Both the position numbers and the translations under genes were made by a program. A stretch of DNA of 64,000 nt, taken from Acanthochlamys bracteata (taxonomy: Eukaryota > Streptophyta > Magnoliopsida > Pandanales > Velloziaceae). Shown piece after piece: positions 35,721-47,800 of this stretch; position 1 is the stretch's first letter; each line of letters starts with the position of its first letter. The stretch lies in contig CM034140.1 of the NCBI GenBank assembly GCA_019914995.1, positions 992,001 to 1,056,000 on the forward strand, in the 5' to 3' direction. A model generated the notes under the pieces. It ran no database searches, was not told the DNA's origin, and worked only from the letters and a program-made list of their open reading frames with translations.

Positions 35721-38170
35721 ATGAAATCGCTACTCCCTCCGACTGAGTCTCGTTCGTTCTTCTCTCTCTCTCCCTCTCTAATGCCGCAGAGAACTTCGGC
35801 AACCGCAAGAAAGAAAACAAGAAAATTGCATGGAGAAACCGATGAAAACCCTAATGGTTCCATACATACACCCCTCCGAAGATCTCCAAGACTTAATCCT
35901 CAAATAAATCTTGAATCTTCTGTTGCTCAGACCTACCCGACACCTCTCCGGCGGTCTCCTCGATTCGCTTCCCAGAGTAATTTATTCAAAATTGATTATC
36001 TGAAGAAATCCAATTTACCAAACAGAAACAAGAAGAAAACCCAGCCTGGAATTTCTAGGATTGCGGTTAATTTGAAAGGAAGGTGTTCGGTGAAATGCAC
36101 CAGTGGGCCTCTGAGGCGCTCGCCGAGGTTGAGTACTGATCCAGCAGATCGTGGGTTTAAAAATGGTTCTCTTAACGCGGAAAAGATGGCTTTGGCCAGT
36201 GGGTCATCTTGCTGCAAAAGTCAGGTTGTGGGAAGTGAACGGGTTTTGAGATTAAGTGCAGCTAGTAATTGTCAGAATGCTGGGAGGGCCTCAAACATTG
36301 ATTCCAAGGAACGTCGGTCTAATACTCAAAATGCAGAAGCGATGAAGTCAGGCAGTGAGGTGTCTCGTAGAAAAAGCCCGGTTGTGGCAAGTCCTTGGGT
36401 TTTGAGATCAAGTGTTTCATCAAAAAGTCAGGTTTCTGAGAGAGGCTTGAAGATTAATGCTGAGGACCGTCGACCTAGTCCTCAGATTGCAGAAGGGAAG
36501 GATTTGGCCAGTGGGGTGTCTCATAAGAAAAGTCAGGTTGTGGCAAGTGATCAGGCTTTTGGATCAAATGCTGCTAATGAAACTCAGGTTGCTGAGAGAG
36601 GCTTGATGATTGATGCTGAGGACCGTCAGCCTAGCAAGCAGAATGTTGAAGAGACGAGTTTGGGAAGTGGGATCTCTTGCAGGAAAAGTCAGGCTACAGC
36701 TAGAGATGGTGTTTTGAGATCTAATGCTGCTATTAAATCTACGTGTGGTGGGAACCAAGGAAGTTATTGTTCAGGATCAAGACAATCACGGAGGAAGCCA
36801 TCTACTTTAGCTAAGGGTAAGGAGAATGTGGTTCCTTCAGACTTAAAGAAAGGAGATTTCCATCAACCGGAGTCGGAGAAAGGGAATCGGCTTGGAAAGA
36901 CGAATGTTTATGTTGAGAGAAATGAAAGGGAAAATGAGAGGGTAAAGAGGAAGATGCATGGGGAGGCAGTCTCAACACCAGCAGAAAGGCTAGAGTGGAA
37001 GAGGAAGAAGTTACAGATGAGCAGCTGTGAAAAGGTAGAGGTTGGTGGAATGGAAGAGCATAAATGCTATGTTAATGGTTGGACAAAGGAACAAGATTCA
37101 GCACTGCAGAAAGCATACTTCACTGCCAAGCCATCCCCTCACTTCTGGAAGAAGGTGGCTAAGATGGTATGTGGCTGCACCTTCTTCAGCAATTACTGAT
37201 AGCAGTCAAATATACCATTTTTTTGTTTGTGATTTCATTCTTAATGGCTGACATAGCATTCATATGCAAGCGCTTCATATTTGTACTTTAAGACTTTCAC
37301 GCTTATTAGAGTTACAACTTATGTCCTCTTGCGTTGAGTATTTGCTGCAGATCTCATGCAGTTTAGTACTTATTTTCTCAGAAAGAGAGTAAATTCTGTT
37401 TTACTCGTTTGCAGGTTCCTGGAAAGTCGGCCCAGGAGTGCTTTGATAGGGTGCATGCTGAACTTTCAACTCCTCTTGCACCCCAACCACGAACTAGGTC
37501 ATACAGAGATAATATTTCTCCAATAGGATCGTTCGCCTTGTCAGTTGATGAACCCATGGAACTTCTAGTCCCAAATACTAAAAGACCAAAGACTAGTAAA
37601 CAGAAAAGCCTTGCCATACAAAAGACTGTCCGAAATTTGCTTAGAAAGCACTCTTTGGTAGATCAAAACAAGGAAGCAGATCTCTTCTCAGTTTTTGAAA
37701 CTTCTCCAATGGTCTTCTCAGCAGATGTTCCAGACATCGGAACACCTGGATCCTCAAACAGCCCGTTGAACGCTCTGGGTTTTCTACCAAAGTGCAATGA
37801 GGGATCCTCATCAGAACGTAATAAGGTGGTGACAAGATTGAAGGCTGTCACCCAAGCAGAAGATGAAAGTCCTGAAGTGTTGAAGAAGATAAAGAATATG
37901 GCTTTGCATGACAGGTACATTGATCACTTACGTTACAGAGATGCAAGAAGAAGAGCATCTTCAAGGAACACCAGTTCACCAGTCGGTTTACAGAGTGAAT
38001 GTAATGGCATGGCAAATGCATATGTGCTTAAAGCTGCAAGGACTGCTCTCATATCTGAAGCTAAAGATGTCATTAGGCAGTTTCAGAGTAAACAGGAAAA
38101 TGCCCGGGAAAGTGATCAAGATGTTGATTTTGATAGTAATGACGATGACGTTGATTATGATGATGGATGA
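35721..38170 (+). CDS. SANT/Myb-domain nuclear protein with PLRRSPR motifs and internal repeats
   Basis: Two exons (35721-37166 and 37415-38170) give 733 residues. An alternative start at 35781 (MPQRTSATARKKTRK) follows a CT-rich leader and may be the real one. The N-terminus is very basic and carries three PLRRSPR motifs (TPLRRSPRL, TPLRRSPRF, GPLRRSPRL). Next come about four imperfect repeats of roughly 48 residues with a core like RKSQVVAS...VLRSNAA...ERGLKI.AEDRRPS. A SANT domain crosses the intron: VNGWTKEQDSALQKAYFTAK, HFWKKVAKM, then VPGKSAQECFDRVHAEL. The acidic C-terminus ends in a run of Asp. Plant proteins of this layout are poorly described; the SANT region recalls MIS18BP1-type and other chromatin SANT proteins. 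A nuclear, chromatin-linked role is inference. Confidence 0.88.
36171..36740 (+). repeat. About four tandem imperfect repeats (~144 bp) in the SANT gene
   Basis: Each unit encodes a pattern of Gly/Ser-containing start, K-S-Q/P-V-V, V-L-R-S, then A-E-D-R-R/Q-P-S. Units two to four are most alike. All are in frame inside exon 1. Confidence 0.7.
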
Positions 38171-38830
38171 GAAGGTGCTGAGGTCTCGAAAAGAATGCCA
38201 CTTTAATGGAGGCATATTGTAAGCTCAGCTCATCCTTGTAGAGCTAGCTTCTAAGCTATATATTTCTCGGAGTACATAATTTCTACTTAAACTTTCAAGA
38301 ACTACAATAATCATTTTTTCCGAGTAAGCTGAATTTCATATTGCTTTTAGCGGATGTAATGATCTTAACCTTTTCATGATATTGCTTACCCTCGTAGTTA
38401 TCTTTTACAAACTTGAAAGTCATTCACTTGATAAATTGTTGCAGCAGATATTACCACATCATTGTTAGACACGTATAGCGGTGTAGTGCTGCTAATGTCT
38501 AACACAAAACTAGAACCCTGCTAATCTCCAAGATCTTAAAAGTTCGGATGGTGTGTTTGCAACACTAGTAGCAGATTTGCTCCTAAGCCTGTGGCTTGGG
38601 AGAAAATAAATTCCAAGATGAGGTCGTATGAAATTATTATATTTATTATATCTTATACCCGAACATTTTCAATTTGTTCATTACAATTCAGTACTAGCAT
38701 GAGACATCTCAACCATACTTATAGAAGCTTCTTACATTTCCTATAACTTACTGTTGTACTTCTTAGAAGCCTCACTGATATCAATGGTTTCTCTCTTCAG
38801 ATGCAGTTGACAGTGCTGAGCTGCGTAGAC
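38171..38830. other. 3' flank of the SANT gene
   Basis: Probable 3' UTR followed by a short intergenic stretch. Nothing else was recognised. Confidence 0.4.
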
Positions 38831-39418
38831 CTAGTCCACCTGTTTTGACCGTTGGGGTTTTGCTGATTCCCTCAAGTAATTAGCAGCAGTTGCAACATCG
38901 TTCGTAGCTGTGCGAAGCGGTACCTGAGGAGGCATAGACCACCCAGCACGAGTCGGCCTTTCAAAGCCATCCGTGTTGATCAATGTAGGTTCTGACTCAT
39001 CATAGAATCTAGGCTTACTTCTGGTCACGTCATTGGTGTAGCCTTTGGTCTGGTTCTCTTGCCTGAAAATGCCTCCAGGTAAGTTGGCTTTGTGTTTGAT
39101 GTCACTTACTGCATTCTGAACACTGCTTATGAAGTGCTGCACTTTATGCGTCTCGACTCTGTTGTTCTTGTTATGGTGCTGTGGGTGGGCAAGCACAAAG
39201 GGTTTTGTCCGTCCATCTGCTCCAGCATTTACAGGCCTGCAAACATGATCACGCTTGTCAGTTTTGCTCCATCCATCAGTGCTTGAAATTCCAATTGAAT
39301 TCTTCCATTTTTGCATGTTGCTCATTGCAGTCCCCTGGCTAATTTTTTCGTTAGCAGCTATCAAGTTGATACAATCATGAAACTCTGCCAGCTTGTTCTT
39401 AAATAGATGACGAGAGAA
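38831..39418 (-). CDS. Unrecognised ORF, probably a 3' exon lacking its start
   Basis: The frame is open from 39418, directly after an acceptor-like TGTAG on the minus strand, to the stop at 38831. There is no ATG in the first 30 codons: it begins FSRHLFKNKLAEFHDC. This fits an internal or terminal exon. The product is hydrophilic, with segments PHHNKNN-like His/Asn-rich, HKVQHFISSVQNAVSD, SEPTLINTDGFERPTRAGWS and RTATNDVATAANYLRESAKP. I know no family with these. The upstream signal-peptide ORF at 39778-39965 is a candidate first exon, but its obvious donor leaves phase 2 while this exon needs phase 0. Confidence 0.4.
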   Translation of the reverse strand, partial: FSRHLFKNKLAEFHDCINLIAANEKISQGTAMSNMQKWKNSIGISSTDGWSKTDKRDHVCRPVNAGADGRTKPFVLAHPQHHNKNNRVETHKVQHFISSVQNAVSDIKHKANLPGGIFRQENQTKGYTNDVTRSKPRFYDESEPTLINTDGFERPTRAGWSMPPQVPLRTATNDVATAANYLRESAKPQRSKQVD

Positions 39419-39777
39419 CTACATTTGTTGTCAGCAGTGATGGAATGTGAGCGGTTCTGAGCTATGATCAGATTCTTTTCTGCATTGCTAGGTAATCTTT
39501 ACCTACTTTATCGTGGAATCATATTCTTTTGGAATTTACGCAGAAAAATAAAGATTGCATAGAGAATCTATGGTGTCGGGGTAGGTTGAAAGAAGCCTAA
39601 TATGAACTAGCTATTCGAGTTGATTTCCTACAAATGTCATTGGATTATTTTGCTTCCAGAAAAATCTTTGCATGTTTGTGTTCTGGATATGGATCTTAAA
39701 TTTTAGTGTTTGATCTTTCCACAAGTGTTTATAACTTGTACTTTGGAGAAAAGCTATGCGTGATTTAGAGATTCTAC

Positions 39778-39965
39778 CTGAAGGCAACCCTGCAATTGCC
39801 TGGCAATTGTAAAAGCTGGGGAATCAAGGTATGAACAGCAACAGATCTATTTTCCTTTTTACTTTTTCTTTTTTGCCGACATCTAGAATATATCATTCCG
39901 GATCGGCCGCCGCTTGCAGTAGACACATCAAACAACAAAATGAGGGCTAAAAAACACACTTTCAT
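39778..39965 (-). CDS. Short ORF with signal peptide (possible first exon)
   Basis: It starts MKVCFLALILLFDVSTASG, a convincing secretory signal, followed by a basic stretch (RQKRKSKKENR). It runs into a donor-like CAG|GTAGAA at 39777. Unspliced it would encode 63 residues. It could be a small secreted protein, or exon 1 of the gene at 38831-39418, whose reading phase does not match this donor. An alternative weak donor 10 bases upstream would be in phase. Confidence 0.3.
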
Positions 39966-40195
39966 TAGATTTTGTGATGTTTATATAGGCTTACAAAAAA
40001 TACTAATATATACCTTTTACATAAAAATAATTTTATATCATCTGAACAAAAATAATCTTCAGCTGTTAACCTGTTCATATATCTCATCACAATGAATGCT
40101 TTTCAGTACGCAGACAATAACAGATGGCTCGCTTGCATTTGTGTGAAGTTACTGTAAACAACAATAATTGAATCTCAGAGAGGAAAAAAACTGCA

Positions 40196-43100
40196 TCAGA
40201 GTTCAAATGTAGGGAGTTCTTCTTTATCAGAACCATTTGAAGCCTTATACAAATATCTCTTCAAGGCATTCCGGTACTTGTCTTCCTCCCTCTTCTTCAT
40301 CAAATAAGAAATGCTCCTTTCAACTTCGGTTTTTATTTGCAAGTATAGATCGTCTGTCTTCTGTCTGTCACTTAAAACTTCCTTCATGCCTTCCGTTCTT
40401 ATCGGTTTCCCAAATAAAAAATAGTAACGGCCGTGAAACTTTGGTAGGACAAAAGGGAGAAAGATTTCTCGATTTCTTACTTCAGATCCGTTTCCTGAGG
40501 TCCTGAAAGGAGAATCTTGATCATGTCAAAAGATAACATTTTTGAACTTGTGGTATTACCGATCGATGATGCCAGAAAAAATTTAGAAACATGAACGTAC
40601 GTACGGGTGTTTTATATGCTGGTTACTTTCTTTTATTGCGTTTCTCAGACTAGGAATGTTCATCATGTCGCCATAGTCCATAAGCAACTGCAACCAAATA
40701 ACAGCATTAGCGTATTCTGTTTGTATATTTAAAATTCTAAAACTAGTCTGGAGGTTTTATTCGCTTCATCTTACTTCTACCTTGTCATCCTCCCCAACAG
40801 CTCCGAAAGGAACAATAGTAGCTCCAAATTTGCAAGCCCATCTCACAAACTCAGGTTGATTTGGCCAGAAGAGCTTGTGTTCTTCGCCCTGACAATCGCT
40901 GCTTTAATCAAAATGTAGAAGCACCAGAATACAATGTTTTTTATGCAATTGAAGTAAAAGTTTAGCAAACCTTCCCGTGAAGCGCTTCACGAGCACCTCC
41001 AGGATAAAGAAGGATGAATGATTTTGATGAGAGTAACTTGTACATGTTGCTAACTGATACTGGAACTCCACCAAAGACTTTTATGAAGTGGTAGAAATCA
41101 TAAGGAGGTACTGGACCTCCAGTAGCTCTTGGAAACAAGATAGGATGGCCTAGGCCGCGAAGAACAACTCTCTTTTCTTGAAGAAACTCACAGAAAATAT
41201 GTATCACTTCTGCTCCGAGAAGCATATGATTGCCAACTAAGATAACAGGACCATTGCTTGGAATCCCGTCGAGACTTCGGACTATCTTTCCATCATCCAA
41301 AGTTGAGAGAAATACTGGAGATGCAAGTTGGTGAAGCCATCTATGAGCACAGGGGAAAAGAATTAGCTTACGAGTTGCGTTATCAGAGTGCCATCATGTC
41401 TAACACTTTCCTGAATGTGATTACTTTGCTGATCTATGTAGGATTTCTTGCTCTGAAACTGAAGGTGGAATGTAGTCTAGAACTTCATCGTGCATCCTTG
41501 AGCGGCGATACATCCCGAAGCCTTTGATAAGAGTTAATAAATGGACACCTTCTTCCTGTGTTTATAAGGATGAAAACTATCACAATGCAGAATCAATACA
41601 GTCACTCGTGCAATAACAACTAACGTTACCTACCATTAGAAGGTTGTGGCCATGGCCTGCAAACATATAAATCTTGCAGTTTGATAGTGATGCCGCAAGC
41701 CTTTTAGCTTCATCTTTGCTTGGAAGTATGCCATCTAGACCACTGAAAGAAACCAGAAAAAAAAATTGGTAGACACAGCAATTTGGCAAGTGATAGGAAC
41801 CAAGCAGTACTCAAAACAATAACCTGGAAAGCACAAGTACTTCAGCCTTTACTGCATGGAGACGGGAATTCGCATAATTGGCAGCCTGCCGAACTAGCTC
41901 CACTTTCCATTTGAAAGTATCTCCTGGAATGATCTTCAATAAGTTCTGTAAGAATCACAGAATGTCGATTGTTAGTGTTGGCTGCGTGATTGTAGCTTCT
42001 TCAGAAATCAAGTAAAGATGATTGTTATTCAACGGTGACTGGAGTTCTGAGCGAATCTAAGAATTTGCATATAAAGTTGAAAACATAAAATATCAAAACT
42101 TCAAATAAACTCTTACTGAAGGATTCATTAGTAGAGAGGAGAGATTTCTAGACATTTCATTAAGTGCTTGCATAAAATTATTCAGATTTCTGGTGCTGCC
42201 CATATTCATCTTAGCCTGAATACCTGATCCCATAGAAGAATACGTACATTCAACTTGTGTGATAACACTGTGAAGCAAACAAACATACTCCACTTAAATT
42301 GGGCACAGCTGCTTACCGATGTCAAAACTTAGGAGACACGTTATACCAATGCTAAGGTGAACCGGAATGTTATTCAAAATGGGTAGCAATGGTTGTATGT
42401 GTGACTTGTCGAAAGACGTTGCTGTAGAAAAATAATGAAAAATATTAACATCGATAAGTTAATTAGATGGATCTTGGATTAGACTCAATCCCCAAAGCTA
42501 GCTAAAGAGGTGAGGGTGTCCAAACCCATAAAAACAGCCATCTATTTGGCAAATAAGCAAATATTGGTTGAATGAGCATTACCTGGATTAGATAATATGA
42601 GAACTAGGTCCATCTCAGGATTACGAGCGGCCACAGATAAAGCCAGACATCCTCCAAAAGAATGCCCTACCAAATAGATTGGCCGAGCTCTGGATCTGGA
42701 ACGCTCTAACTCCAACGTCTCCTCAACAAATTCCAACAGCCCTTTAAAAATTACACATGCAGGTTGTCGCATAAAATTTTCACTACACTTTTTCTCAACA
42801 GGAAGTTTATTTAGATGGCTACCTTCAAATGACGTACGATCACAGACAGGAACATGCATGCATCTAACTTCAAAGAACCTGTCAATTATGAAAGAGAATC
42901 AGAAGTCATTGAAATCTATAGTGCACAAGTTTTACTCACTGGGATATGTGTATGTTTCTTTTTAACAAAGTTCTCATCACCGAGTACCTTCCCAGAGCCT
43001 TATGATGTAAGGCAAGACCCAAACCAACGCCATCAATCCCTGCATCCACCAATGCAGAGTGAATACATAAAAATTATATAAAACTACAAATAAAGAAAGC

Positions 43101-43443
43101 AACAGACAATTAAGTATATTGCACCTGGCAGGAAGAGGAGAATAGGTGCATTTCTCAGTGGCATCCCGCAATCAAGAGGACACAACCAACGAGGAGGCCC
43201 GCCGCCATCATGCTCAGCAAGGTCAGTTACTGAACTCAATTGCTCCTTCAGATCAAATTTACCATACCCATCATCATAAAGAACTTCAATGCCTTCATTT
43301 CCGTTTGCTAATGCAGCATTGCAGCCTTTCCCAAAAATCCATGAAATTTTTCTGGTAGAGAAACTGGTTTTCAATCTTCTATAGTGAACGAGAGGAAACG
43401 AGGGCCGAATGCCACTGAGGTACGAAGACGTGGATGTCATCAT
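40196..43443 (-). CDS. PES: Phytyl ester synthase-like hydrolase/acyltransferase, copy 1
   Basis: Thirteen exons (43443-43125, 43039-42988, 42878-42823, 42741-42583, 42421-42317, 42223-42117, 41945-41824, 41742-41634, 41555-41425, 41340-40971, 40888-40775, 40687-40605, 40502-40196) give 677 residues. The N-terminus is Ser/Arg-rich and plausibly a chloroplast transit peptide. An alpha/beta hydrolase half follows, with nucleophile elbow GHSFGG, the acidic candidate in GLDGILPS and His in AGHGHNLLM. The second half is an acyltransferase domain: VILVGNHMLLGAE, then LLYPGGAREALHGK and TIVPFGAVGEDD. Arabidopsis PES1/PES2 act in plastids, esterifying phytol and diacylglycerol during chlorophyll breakdown and stress. 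The domain pair and length fit; activity of this copy is inferred. It lies downstream of copy 2 in the same orientation. Confidence 0.92.
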
Positions 43444-43800
43444 GGATCAAAGATCGACGATCATCTTCTTTCCCCTCTTCCTTGCAAAGATAGTGTTGAT
43501 ATAGCTAGAGAGATGGTTGCATAGATGAACAAGGATAGCATTAATTCATGAGTCATACTCTTCATGCTTATGGAGTGAGTTTCTGATTTTCCTGATCACG
43601 GTGTTCGATGCTTTGCAAACACAAAAACAGACTGTTAATATCCTCAGGATGCAAAAATGCGGGAAAAGACAAACTGCATGAACACTTTCATCGAGTAAAG
43701 AATACTGAATGTAAAAGAAATGCACTTTAAGTGAAAAATCCAATCAAACTCCTTATTCTCTATAATATTATGTAAAACTTCTTATTTTGTTTCAGAATTA
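43444..43800. other. Spacer upstream of copy 1
   Basis: It holds the presumed leader and promoter of copy 1. No clear TATA box was located. Confidence 0.4.
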
Positions 43801-44167
43801 GGGCGTGTTTTTTTCACCGAAACTCCAGTTTCTCCCGTCAAATTTATAGTTTTGATGAATTCACATATTCTAATGCTACAAAAGAATTCAGAATTATAGT
43901 TTCGTGTAGATCTCCACTTCCGCTTAAGTTTCATCCTCTTATTTTCACTTATTTTGAGACAGAATTTTTTTCTTCACTCTAGCCCACTTACAAAAATGAT
44001 TGAAATATAAAATATCAACTCTACTTTTAATTCATTTTATAAATTAATTAAAATATAAAATTTGAACTTCAATTTCGACTTATTTTCAAGAAATTTTATT
44101 TTTTATTTTTTAATTTCGTGAAACTTGATTAACGCGAATGGGAATTTGGAAATTGAAGTGTCCATGC
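43801..44167. mobile_element. Probable degraded Tourist-type MITE between the two PES genes
   Basis: The left end GGGCGTGTTTTT follows TTA (43798-43800). The right end, read on the other strand, is GCATGGACACTTCAATTTCC and is bounded by TTA (44168-44170). The ends are only loosely complementary, but the TTA flanks, the GTGT-type ends and the AT-rich ORF-free interior resemble the element at 19711. Confidence 0.35.
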
Positions 44168-44850
44168 TTAGATCTCGACCTCTCTTCTCATTCTTAAGTT
44201 TATCATTATCAAAATCCAAATGAAACAACACAAGTTCAGCTTCCAAGAGCAAGTTTCTACTAATTCCCTGTAGAATTCTCAATAAGATTTAATGCAAAAC
44301 ATTTCTTACTTCAGAAAATCGGACCCTAGTAACTGCTTGTTAAAAAATAAATTCCTAACAATCATTCATGGAAAGGATAAAGAAAGACTAAATCAAATAT
44401 AAAGCTCAGTGACTTCAGAAAGCCTCATTTCATTAAAATGTAGTTTGGAGAATTGTCACTGCTTTATTTAGTATAAACAAATACTTTTTTTCACATAAAC
44501 AAAAATAGTGTATACATTTGAGATGTACAAGTATATCTTTCTAGGCGACAACTGTATCCTATAGGAAAAAATGTAATTAAACTTGTGATCATTCTGTATC
44601 CACATGTATTAAAACCTCCTAACCAGTTTACCTGTATGAGTCTCTGATTTCATTAATTTCTCTCCATTTTCTCCAGCCTGCTCTGATTATTGTACTACCC
44701 TTCAGCTTACCTCTATCTCAATCATTTTTTAATCTTTTATAGTTTCTTGATGAATGTAACTTAGTTTGTTCTCTTTGCATTGGATCAACCTTTGTTTACT
44801 GTCTCCTGCTAGATTCTTCATTTGATTCTGAATCACATTTATAATGTTCA
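44168..44850. other. Intergenic spacer, 3' flank of copy 2
   Basis: AT-rich, with no ORF supported; it includes the likely 3' UTR of the upstream PES copy. Confidence 0.4.
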
Positions 44851-47800
44851 TCATGGATCAAATGCAGGAACGTTGTCCCATGAACCCCAGGAAGTTTGAT
44901 ACAAAGTCCTTGTTATGACATTCCTGTATGGATCCTCTTCTCTCTTCTGCTTCAAATACTTGAGATTGTGTTCTATGTCAGACTTGATCTGCAGGTAAAT
45001 TTCCTTTGCACTTTTTCTGTCTTTAAGAATGTCTTTCATTCCTAGCGTTTCAATTGGTTTCCCAAATAAATAGTAGAAGCGGCCGGGTAGCTTAGGTAAA
45101 ATACCAGGCAAATAGAGCTGTTGATTTGAAAGCTCCCCATCCATCTCAGCTCTAGACAAAGAGGTACAAAATGCAAATTAACACAGCATCTGCTACGTTA
45201 GGGATAACACATTCTTCCTCATTGGAGAAAATAAAATTAAGGTAATGCTTAGGAAAAGTACCTTAACCGTGCTGCATCCTTATTTACTTCTTCTAGCCAC
45301 TCCTTGAGGAAGGGTATCCGAGACAGATCATTGTAGTCAAGAACCAACTGAAATATAACTTAACAATTTCACAGGGCAGAACTTGGTATTGCTTATGACA
45401 AGTCAACACTACAGAAGGAAGATAACAAGTTCAACAACCTATATTGAGATGTTGCATTGAGCTATCCGCATGCCAAGGGCTAAGTTTTTCACTTAGTACC
45501 ATGTATGTGGCTCGTACGCTTTAACTAGATGAGAGTAAGTTGTCTTGCAAAAGTTGATTAATAATATTTCTGCTATATCATCTAAAAGACTGGTCTCTTC
45601 TTCTATGCACTATGGTTCACAGGATTCGCAACTTAATGTCACGCTTTCAGCATACAACCTTCTATTCATGTTTAACACTACAGGGTAACAAGTTTGAAAT
45701 TGAAGTGCAGAGAGAGCTTTAATTGACAAAAACTTTGTGGCATCACAAACAAAATATGCCAGAAAAGGATCATTCTAGCACCCTATCTACTGATAACCAC
45801 CACAAACATCAAGCACAAAAGTAAATTTGACTCTATGCTACTCATAAGTTTTAAGTTTGTGCATCTTGGATACATACCTCTGTCAAATCATCTTCGCCAA
45901 CAACTCCAAAAGGTACGATGGTGGCCCCAAAGCGAGCCGCCATTCTCACAAATTCAGGCTGATCTGGCCAGAACAGCTCATATTCTTCACCCTATTGAAA
46001 CTCAAAATAGAGAGATCTTAGAGAACTTTCACCTTCTTATAATTGAATCAGAATTCTGACACAAGAATGCTAACTTCTAAATCCTAAGTTCTTTAATGCC
46101 AGAGAGTTTTCTGGATGTAAATGAGGAATATTTAAACGATATTAGACGTGCAACCCTTGGTGAATACATTTTTGGAAGGTGTCATTTTAGAGGAATCAAA
46201 GTTGAAGCTTTCTTTGAAAGGTCTACATAGAGTTTCAGGATTTTGAAGATTTGCGTAATCTCTATGAAGATAAATTAACAGTTTCTCCCGTTGTCTTGAT
46301 GTTCACGACGGATATACTAAAACTAGTTCTAAGTGTAGCACAATGGTTCTACTTCTAAACAAGTAAAAGTGCACTCTACAGCTAGCATATATATAGGTAA
46401 ATCCATAAGAAATAGTTAGGGTAATCATATACGGGTAACTCCAGATTAAAAATATACAGGTAGAAATGTGAATAGGCATACAATTGAAATGCAGGTGATC
46501 AAAGAAGAGACTATCAAATGCTGAACAACACACCTTTCTATGTAAAGCCTCGCGGGCACCACCGGGATACAGAAGAACAAAGCTTCTTTTGGAAAGTAGC
46601 CTGTACATATTGACCGGTGAAACAGGCAGTGCACCGAAGACAACTAAGGAATCATGAAGAGAGATCTCTTGTCTTGAAGTTTCACGGTTTGTTGAAAATA
46701 TTAATGGGTGGGCTATACCGCGAAGAGGTAACTTCTTCTCCTTAAGAAATTCATGGTAGAAAGGCACAAGCTCAAGCCCCAGGAGCATGTGATTACCAAC
46801 CAACAACACAGGACCTTCGTTAGGAAGTCCAGAAAGACCCCTGACAACCTTTCCATTTTCTAAAGTTGAATATGTAACTGGATTTATTGCAGATAGGAAC
46901 AACCTGTGTAAAAGTTCCAATGAATGTCAGCTAAAATTGACTCAGCTAAACTCTTCAACATTTGGTTTAGTTGGGACAGGATATCTTACCTGTAGTCCTG
47001 ATAAAATGCCTTTTGGAATTCAGATATAGTTGGTGGAAGAAAATCTTCAACAAAGTCATGCTGTGCAGAACGCCGGTAAAATCTTGTGCCTTTAATTATA
47101 GACAACAAATTGATTCCATCCTCCTGCACCAGCATCAAAAGGTAAAGCTAAAATTTGTCTGGTGGAGCATGGTGACTGAAGAACTTATCATTTTGGTATG
47201 GATCATCTGAAAAATCCCACAAATTACTTCCTTTTTGTTTTCACTATGGTCATAATGGTCCTCCAGAAAAGAAAACTGAATTTGGTACGGTAAACTAAAA
47301 AAAAAATCTACAATAGGCTTGAGTTTTAGGCTATACGTAAAGAAACTGAAAATGCACAGAGACAATCAACTGATGGTTTTTAAAGAAATAGGTAAAAGAT
47401 GCAATGTTGTGGGTCTTACACAAAAGTAATGAAGCTCAGGGGATAAGCCACAAGTTGTAGAATTCATGAAATTTTCTACACGACCTAAAGTCTAGGTGAC
47501 ATTTTTGTATTTTGCAGTATGGAATATGCACTGACCAGAAGTAAGGCGTGACCATGGTCTTTAAAGTAGCGGACAGAGCAATTCTTAAGCGTGCGCCACA
47601 GTCGATCAGCTTCTTCTGCACTAGGTAGCATGCCATCTCTCCCACTGATAAGTGACAGTGTCAGTGTCAGTCTATTTTAACGGCAACCAAGAAAGGTGAA
47701 ATTTCATCATAACAGATAGTTGAGAGTAGAAAATTATCATATATTCGTAAGAAGAACGGATAAATATTTCTTTAATAATTGATTATAATGAAGCCGTTGG

